Shown: positions 59,065 through 64,000 of the stretch, one piece after another | How positions within the stretch are numbered: the first letter of the stretch is position 1 | Layout of the letters: each line of letters starts with the position of its first letter | NCBI RefSeq assembly: GCF_045291545.1 | Contig: NZ_CP149514.1 | Location: 2,418,001 to 2,482,000 of the forward strand | From: Gallaecimonas sp045291545 | GTDB taxonomy: Bacteria; Pseudomonadota; Gammaproteobacteria; Enterobacterales; Gallaecimonadaceae | DNA: 64,000 nt | Reading direction: 5' to 3' | Translations under genes and position numbers: made by a program | Notes under the pieces: generated by a model | Told to the model about the DNA's origin: nothing | Seen by the model: only the letters and a program-made list of their open reading frames with translations | Database searches by the model: none

Positions 59065-60458
59065 CAGAAGCCCTCCCGCTTGAGTTCACGCACCCAGTTA
59101 ATGGCGTAGCCCGGGGCCTGCATACCCACCAGTTGCTCCTCCAGCTTACTCATGTCCGGTGGCCCTTTGCGCACCAACTTGCGATAAAAGTGCAAGAAGG
59201 CCCACAGCACCACCGCATAGGTCAGCACGAACAGCGTTAATGACAACATCACTTTCTCTGCCGGCAGCGGCGACACCACTTGCTCTGTACGCACCAAGCC
59301 ATACACCAGCCAGGGTTGACGGCCGATTTCCACGACCCACCAGCCAGCGACGGTAGCTACCAGCCCGGCGGGGGTCATCCAGGTCAGTAGCCTTAGCAAG
59401 CGACGATCTTCCCAGAGCTTGCCACCACGCCGACGCCAGTTCGCCCACAGTGCAACAAAAATCATCAACACACCGAGCCCCACCATCACCCGGAAGCTGA
59501 AAAATACCGGTTTTACTGGTGGTCGCTCATCGGCAGGCACGGATTTCAGGCCGTGCAATTCACCGTCGAGGCTGTGGGTCAGGATGATGGACGCCAGGTA
59601 CGGCACCTTCACCTCATAGTGATTGGTCTCAGCTTTTTCATCAGGCCAGGCAAACAAGCGCAACCCGGCGCTTTTTTCCGTTTTTGGCCATATGCCTTCC
59701 ATCGCCGCCAATTTCATCGGCTGATGCTCTTTGACCTCCAGACCATGCTCATCACCCACCCAGGCTTGCAGCGGCGTGAGGAACAGTAAGATCCACAGCG
59801 CCATGGACAGCCCCTTCTTGGCGAACGCCTGAGCCCGGCCTTTGAGCAGATACCAGGCACTGATCCCGGCCACCACAAAGCTGGCGGTAATGAACGACGC
59901 CAGCAGCATGTGCGCCAGGCGATATGGGAACGATGGGTTAAAAATCACCTTAAACCAGTCCACCGGAACGTACTGGCCGTTCACAAAGGCATAGCCTGCC
60001 GGGGTTTGCATCCAGCTATTGGCTGCCAGGATCCAAAACGCCGACAGCACGGTGCCGATGGCCACAATCACGGTGGCGGCAAAGTGTAAACGCTCACCGA
60101 CCCGCTGCCAGCCAAACAGCATGACGCCAAGAAAGCCCGCTTCCAAAAAGAACGCGGTTAACACTTCGTAGGTCATCAGCGGCCCCAATACCGGGCCAAC
60201 AATGTGTGAGAACTCGCTGAAATTAGTACCAAATTCGTACGACAACACGATACCGGTAACCACCCCGGAGCCAAAGGTAATGGCAAAGGGTTTGATCCAG
60301 AACTTGGCCAGCTGCAAATAAAGAGGATTACGGGTCTTCAGCCAGAGTCCTTCCCAGGTCGCGATCAAAATGGCCAGGCCAATGGTCATGGTCGGGAACA
60401 GGATATGAAAGCTGACCGTCAGGGCGAACTGGATCCGTGACAGTAATGCAACATCCAT
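59064..60458 (-). CDS. cioA: Cytochrome bd-type (cyanide-insensitive) quinol oxidase subunit I
   Basis: A 464-residue catalytic subunit that oxidises quinol and reduces oxygen to water. It shows FALTVSFHILFPTMTIG (haem-ligand His18), YEFGTNFSEFSHIVGPVLGPLMTYE, the GWQRVGERLHF segment and the RLAHMLLASFITA helix (second haem-ligand His). The quinol-binding Q-loop after helix 6 is short, so it belongs to the CIO/short-Q-loop branch rather than E. coli CydA. The GGAGG used as its ribosome site lies inside the last codons of the preceding 30-codon ORF. Confidence 0.92.
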   Translation of the reverse strand: MDVALLSRIQFALTVSFHILFPTMTIGLAILIATWEGLWLKTRNPLYLQLAKFWIKPFAITFGSGVVTGIVLSYEFGTNFSEFSHIVGPVLGPLMTYEVLTAFFLEAGFLGVMLFGWQRVGERLHFAATVIVAIGTVLSAFWILAANSWMQTPAGYAFVNGQYVPVDWFKVIFNPSFPYRLAHMLLASFITASFVVAGISAWYLLKGRAQAFAKKGLSMALWILLFLTPLQAWVGDEHGLEVKEHQPMKLAAMEGIWPKTEKSAGLRLFAWPDEKAETNHYEVKVPYLASIILTHSLDGELHGLKSVPADERPPVKPVFFSFRVMVGLGVLMIFVALWANWRRRGGKLWEDRRLLRLLTWMTPAGLVATVAGWWVVEIGRQPWLVYGLVRTEQVVSPLPAEKVMLSLTLFVLTYAVVLWAFLHFYRKLVRKGPPDMSKLEEQLVGMQAPGYAINWVRELKREGF

Positions 60459-60461
60459 GGC

Positions 60462-60554
60462 TTACCTCCGCAGGAATCGGGAGATCACCCAAGGGGTGCC
60501 TGCCAGCGCAACACAGCTGAGCACAAACAACGCATCAAGTAAAAACGGGGACAT
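60462..60554 (-). CDS. Candidate small membrane protein upstream of cioA
   Basis: A 30-codon ORF: MSPFLLDALFVLSCVALAGT then PWVISRFLRR, one transmembrane helix with a basic C-terminal end. AAGGAG lies about ten bases upstream of the ATG. Its final codons CGG-AGG-TAA contain the Shine-Dalgarno of cioA, and its stop is three bases before the cioA ATG, so translation would be coupled. I know no family it belongs to. Candidates are an oxidase accessory subunit, like CydX or CydS, or a leader peptide. Support is positional and from ribosome-site quality only. Confidence 0.6.
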   Translation of the reverse strand: MSPFLLDALFVLSCVALAGTPWVISRFLRR

Positions 60555-60632
60555 CGTGATTAACTCCTTGCAAAAAACGGCATGCAATAACGTGCCAACT
60601 CTTCGCAAGGGGCGTGCCAATCGCGCCAAGCC

Positions 60633-60646
60633 TTGATTTACGTCAA
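60633..60646. promoter_or_regulatory. FNR/Anr-type box upstream of the cio operon and the divergent kinase
   Basis: TTGATTTACGTCAA matches the FNR consensus TTGAT-N4-ATCAA in nine of ten defined bases. It lies between the divergent cio operon and histidine kinase genes, 79 bases upstream of the first cio ORF and 67 bases upstream of the kinase start. No good -10 fits the -41.5 activation spacing on either side, so repression of one of them is as likely as activation. Confidence 0.75.
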
Positions 60647-60712
60647 TTTGTAGCAGTATGCTTGCGCGCACTCGTCAACCTTGTTGACAGAAAAACCAAA
60701 GAGGTGTCAACG

Positions 60713-62464
60713 GTGTTTACACATGATTGGGTACTGGCCTTTGATGTGGCCATGCTCATTACCCTGGTCAGTGGCCTGGTTACAGCACTATGGTTGTGGC
60801 GGCAGGTAGACCTGCGGCCGCTGGCCGGTTTTGTCGCGATGATGGGGTTGTGGTGCCTTGGCCATTTGCTGTCACCTTATCTGCCCGCTCTGGCGTTGCT
60901 ATTTCTGTTAGCCAACCCATTGATGCCAAATAGTTTTTTGCACTTTGCTCTGGGCTTTGTAGAAATCAGCCAGCACCGCCGACGACAGTTGCTGCTGGCC
61001 ACTTACAGCTTGTCAGCACTGGTTGTTGTGGTGAGCCTCTTTGGTGGCGCCCAGATCACGCCCTGGCTGGATTTTCCCGGCTTTATTCATCTGAAGGCAT
61101 TGGGCTGGCTGAACCTGGGCTGGACGGTCACCCTGGGGATCGGCGCCCACCTGGTTTTGCTGCGAGCCTTGGGGCAGCAGCAGGGGAATGTCCGGCGCTC
61201 CATTTTGGCGATGTTTCTAGCCGGCGCCTGGGGGCTGGGGCTGGCCTCGAGCTTTGTCTTCCCATCACTGGGGATTGCCCTGTTTCCCTACACCATGCTG
61301 GCGTTACCCAGTTATGTATTGGCGCTGGTCTATGCGGTTTTGCGTTATCGCATGCTGGAAGTGAATGCCTGGGCCAGCCGGGCGCTGTTATGGCTGGCAC
61401 TGGCACTGGTCTCCGGTGTGTTATCGGCGCTGATTTCCGCCATGGGGCTGACGACCAACGGTTGGCTGCTATGGGGCTATTCACTGCTGATCCTGGCGGC
61501 CAGTGCCTTACTGTACCCGCTGCTTAATACCTGGGTACGGCGCTTGGTGTACCCAGGCGTAAAACTGGATGAGCAGCGCCTCAGCCAATGGCGCGAAGCA
61601 TTACGCCAACCCCGTGACTGGCAGGCTCTGACCGAAACTGCCAGCCAGTTACTGGCGCGGGAGCTGCGGGTACCACTGCCTATCAGCGAATACGACCAGA
61701 GCGGCCCCCACCTGCAGTTACGCCGTGCAGACCAAGGCTGGCAGGCGATGTTGGCCCACGGTGAGGAACTACTGCCAGGCCAGCGCCTGCAAGTTGAGGT
61801 ATTTGCATCATTACTCGGCAGTGCCTGCGACAACCTGGAACGCACCCTGGCCCTGGCTGAAGAAGAGAAGCGCCGCCTCGCTGAACAGCACCTGGTGGAA
61901 CTCGGAGCACTGTCCGCAGCGATGGCCCATGAACTGCGTAATCCACTCAATATCATTGCCATGGCCAGCGCCCGCAGTGAAGACAAGCAGCGTCAGCACA
62001 TTCAGGAACAACTCAAACGGGCAGATCGGTTAATTCAGGATCTGCTCACCTACGGCTCGCCGCTGGCGGTGGAAAAACAATGGCTACAACTGCTGGGACT
62101 GGTGCAAAGCCTGCCCCAAGCGCAACAGATTGAACTGGATATCGACCCGGCATTGCAGCTACACGCCGATCCACACCGGCTGACGCAGGTACTGGTCAAC
62201 CTGCTGGATAATGCCCATGCCTTCGCCCACCAACGCATTCGCCTGGAAGCCAAAGGGCAATGGCTGCGCATTCACAACGATGGCCCACCGCTACCGGCTG
62301 AACTGCGCCAGCGGCTATTTCGCCCTTTTGTTAGCAAACGGCCGGGCGGTTCGGGGCTGGGCCTGGCCATTGTCCAGCGCATCATGCAGGCCCATGGTGG
62401 CCAAGCCCGGTTACGGGACGACTCGGGCTGGCCGGTGACCTTTGAACTGGAGTTTCCCCAATGA
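60713..62464 (+). CDS. Membrane-bound sensor histidine kinase
   Basis: A 583-residue two-component sensor. The N-terminal half holds about seven hydrophobic helices (LAFDVAMLITLVSGLVTALW onwards) with no clear extracytoplasmic domain; a linker of about 100 residues leads to the kinase core: H-box AAMAHELRNPLN (His406), N-box NLLDNAH (near 496) and G-box GGSGLGLAI (near 545). The start is the GTG (VFTHDWVLAF) eight to nine bases after GAGG; longer readings have no ribosome site. The signal is unknown; being divergent from the cio operon hints at a redox or respiratory input. It overlaps its response regulator by four bases. Confidence 0.87.
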   Translation: MFTHDWVLAFDVAMLITLVSGLVTALWLWRQVDLRPLAGFVAMMGLWCLGHLLSPYLPALALLFLLANPLMPNSFLHFALGFVEISQHRRRQLLLATYSLSALVVVVSLFGGAQITPWLDFPGFIHLKALGWLNLGWTVTLGIGAHLVLLRALGQQQGNVRRSILAMFLAGAWGLGLASSFVFPSLGIALFPYTMLALPSYVLALVYAVLRYRMLEVNAWASRALLWLALALVSGVLSALISAMGLTTNGWLLWGYSLLILAASALLYPLLNTWVRRLVYPGVKLDEQRLSQWREALRQPRDWQALTETASQLLARELRVPLPISEYDQSGPHLQLRRADQGWQAMLAHGEELLPGQRLQVEVFASLLGSACDNLERTLALAEEEKRRLAEQHLVELGALSAAMAHELRNPLNIIAMASARSEDKQRQHIQEQLKRADRLIQDLLTYGSPLAVEKQWLQLLGLVQSLPQAQQIELDIDPALQLHADPHRLTQVLVNLLDNAHAFAHQRIRLEAKGQWLRIHNDGPPLPAELRQRLFRPFVSKRPGGSGLGLAIVQRIMQAHGGQARLRDDSGWPVTFELEFPQ

Positions 62465-63816
62465 GCGGACGCATATTACTGGTGGACGATGAGGTCGCCT
62501 TTTGTGAGCTGGCCAGTCACTGGCTGGAAGAAGACGGTTATCAGGTAGAAAGTGCTCACAATCTGGCCCAGGCCCAACAGGCCCTGCGCCATTTTGACGC
62601 CGATTTGATCCTCTTGGATCTGGCGCTGCCGCCGGCGATGGCGCCCCAGCAAACCCTTGATGCGTTACCCAGCCTCGGTGATCGGCCGGTAATCATTCTA
62701 ACCGGCCATGCCGAGCGGCAACTGGCGCTGGAGGCCATGGCCAAAGGCGCTTGGGATTTTCTCGCCAAACCCATCGACCCGGACATGTTGGCGGTGGTGA
62801 TCCGCCGCGCTTTGACCAAGCAAAACCTGACCCGGGAACTCAGCCGGCTCAAAAACACCGAACAGCCTCAGGCCCTGGATGCACTGGTGGGCCAGAGCCA
62901 GCCGCTGCAGAACCTCAAGGCTCTGGTGCAGCGCATAGCTCCCACAGATGTAGCCGTACTGGTCACCGGCCCCTCCGGCACCGGCAAAGAAGTGGTGAGC
63001 CGGGCACTGCATCAGCTGTCTCGGCGCGCCGACAACGCCTTTGTCTCGGTACATTGCGGAGCAATTCCGGCGGAGTTGCTGGAAAGCGAGTTGTTTGGCT
63101 ACAAGAAAGGCGCCTTTACCGGCGCCGATCGGGATCGCCCCGGGCTGCTGGCTATGGCCGATGGCGGCACACTGTTTCTTGATGAAATCGGCGACATGCC
63201 ATTGTCAATGCAGGTCAAGCTCCTGCGGGTGCTACAGGAAGGCACTTTCTACCCGGTTGGTGGCCGTGAACAACAGCACATCGACGTGCGGGTGATTTCC
63301 GCCACCAATGCCGACTTGCCAGCCCGGGTTGCAGAGGGGCGTTTTCGCGAAGATCTCTACTACCGTATCAAAGGCGTCAACCTGCAAACACCGGCACTGG
63401 CCGAGCGCCCCGATGATCTGCCACTGTTGTGCGAGGCCCTGCTGGCGGCCTGGAACCAGCGCAATGGCCGCCAGCTACGGTTGTCACCGCCGGCCCGGCA
63501 GTGGTTTTTAAGCCGCCGCTGGCCCGGCAATGTACGGGAACTGAAAAACACTCTGGAGTCGGTTGCGGCAATCACCCAGGGGGCGCAGATCACCCCCGAT
63601 GATATCGCTTTGCTGTACCCTGACGCCGGCCCGGTAGCCACCGCCAGTAGCACTGACCAAGGTAGCCTGGAAGAGCAGGTGCGGGCGCTGGAAATTCGCC
63701 TGTTGCGACAAAGCCTGAGCCAGCATCAGGGCAACCGCTCCGCGGCCGCCCGGCAACTGGGGCTGTCACGCCAGGGGCTCTTGAAAAAACTGGAACGCTA
63801 TCAGCTGGATCTTTGA
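62461..63816 (+). CDS. NtrC-type sigma-54-dependent response regulator
   Basis: A 451-residue regulator with three domains. Receiver: acidic pocket Asp9-Asp10, phosphoacceptor Asp53 and Lys104 (AKPID). AAA+ domain: Walker A GPSGTGKE (171-178), the sigma-54 contact loop GAFTGA (218-223), Walker B GGTLFLDEIG (236-245). C-terminal Fis-type helix-turn-helix (NRSAAARQLGLSRQGLLKKL). All key residues for phosphorylation, ATP use and sigma-54 binding are present. It is coupled to the kinase gene by ATGA, so the two form a pair. Its targets are unknown; nearby promoters were not resolved. Confidence 0.93.
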   Translation: MSGRILLVDDEVAFCELASHWLEEDGYQVESAHNLAQAQQALRHFDADLILLDLALPPAMAPQQTLDALPSLGDRPVIILTGHAERQLALEAMAKGAWDFLAKPIDPDMLAVVIRRALTKQNLTRELSRLKNTEQPQALDALVGQSQPLQNLKALVQRIAPTDVAVLVTGPSGTGKEVVSRALHQLSRRADNAFVSVHCGAIPAELLESELFGYKKGAFTGADRDRPGLLAMADGGTLFLDEIGDMPLSMQVKLLRVLQEGTFYPVGGREQQHIDVRVISATNADLPARVAEGRFREDLYYRIKGVNLQTPALAERPDDLPLLCEALLAAWNQRNGRQLRLSPPARQWFLSRRWPGNVRELKNTLESVAAITQGAQITPDDIALLYPDAGPVATASSTDQGSLEEQVRALEIRLLRQSLSQHQGNRSAAARQLGLSRQGLLKKLERYQLDL

Positions 63817-63837
63817 GTCCAGGTGCACAAAACTATA

Positions 63838-63859
63838 TAATTGACTTATCATCTAATTA
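63838..63859. promoter_or_regulatory. AT-rich inverted repeat before the MarR gene (possible auto-operator)
   Basis: TAATT and AATTA flank a 12-base spacer in an AT-rich stretch that contrasts with its surroundings, ending 13 bases before the MarR-family ATG. MarR proteins bind such dyads and often repress themselves. Evidence is shape and position only. Confidence 0.35.
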
Positions 63860-63872
63860 AAGGTCATACCCT

Positions 63873-64000
63873 ATGCATCAACGACATCATCAGCTTGGTG
63901 CCCTGATCGCCCAAACCGGCCGTCAGTGGCGCCAGACACTGGATAAACAGCTTCAGCCCTTTGGCCTTACCCAGGCCACTTGGTTGCCATTGTGGCACCT
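63873..64000 (+). CDS. MarR-family regulator, N-terminal 42 residues (runs off the window)
   Basis: The first 42 residues of a small DNA-binding regulator, cut by the right edge. The sequence HQLGALIAQTGRQWRQTLDK, then LQPFGLTQATWLPLWHL, matches the first helices of MarR/SlyA proteins, where LGLTxAxWxxLxxL leads into the winged helix. There is AAAGG about nine bases before the ATG. The rest and the target genes are outside the window. Confidence 0.8.
   Translation, partial: MHQRHHQLGALIAQTGRQWRQTLDKQLQPFGLTQATWLPLWH

Overview
The window reads as a compact piece of chromosome from a free-living gammaproteobacterium with moderately high GC (my impression, high fifties percent). The placement rests on gene sets typical of that class: transketolase-epd-pgk, metK behind tandem MetJ boxes, rsd/nudC/hemE, slyX/fkpA, the yheV-yheS-yheT-yheU-prkB family, argP/argO, elaA and an Aer-like PAS sensor. 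An Alteromonadales/Aeromonadales-type relative (for example Gallaecimonas-like) would fit, but the species cannot be fixed from sequence alone. I see no rRNA, tRNA, IS element, prophage or CRISPR array.

Layout. 0-5 kb: central carbon genes (pgk 5' end, epd, tkt) and the MetJ-controlled metK. 5-21 kb: mixed housekeeping and stress genes: a SprT-like protein, asnB, dienelactone hydrolase, aidB, an old yellow enzyme, an MscS channel, a UDG-like protein, an EntS-type MFS protein, a LysM/M23 endopeptidase, and an aldehyde dehydrogenase facing an AraC regulator. 21-23.6 kb: hemE-nudC with divergent rsd. 23.7-24.95 kb: a four-gene R-body (reb) operon, the most unusual system here, closed by a strong terminator. 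25-28.9 kb: MAPEG and PAP2 membrane proteins, a chemoreceptor with a CZB domain beside a separate Aer-type PAS protein, and a SIMPL protein. 29-33.9 kb: fkpA, a WD40 lipoprotein, slyX, yheV, yheS and a TIGR02444 protein.

34-48.6 kb is a starch/maltodextrin locus that appears to split the yheS and yheT parts of an otherwise common block. It holds two secreted alpha-amylases (one with a starch-binding domain), an SLC45-like maltose permease, a sodium/sugar symporter, a cytoplasmic alpha-glucosidase, glucokinase and a LacI regulator. Three copies of a TGNATACGNATNCA-type palindrome sit upstream of the permease, between the symporter and alpha-glucosidase, and upstream of the CBM-bearing amylase. 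The likely flow is extracellular starch to maltodextrins, import, hydrolysis to glucose, then phosphorylation by Glk.

48.6-55 kb: yheT, argP/argO, yheU-prkB-nudix-elaA, a GT9 glycosyltransferase and small membrane or unknown proteins. 55-64 kb: acnA; a cyanide-insensitive-type bd oxidase operon (30-aa ORF, cioA, cioB, 30-aa DUF2474-like ORF) with an FNR-type box; a divergent membrane histidine kinase with an NtrC-type regulator; and the 5' end of a MarR-family gene. Genes are tightly packed with many ATGA/TGATG overlaps, and no gene-free stretch exceeds 300 bases.
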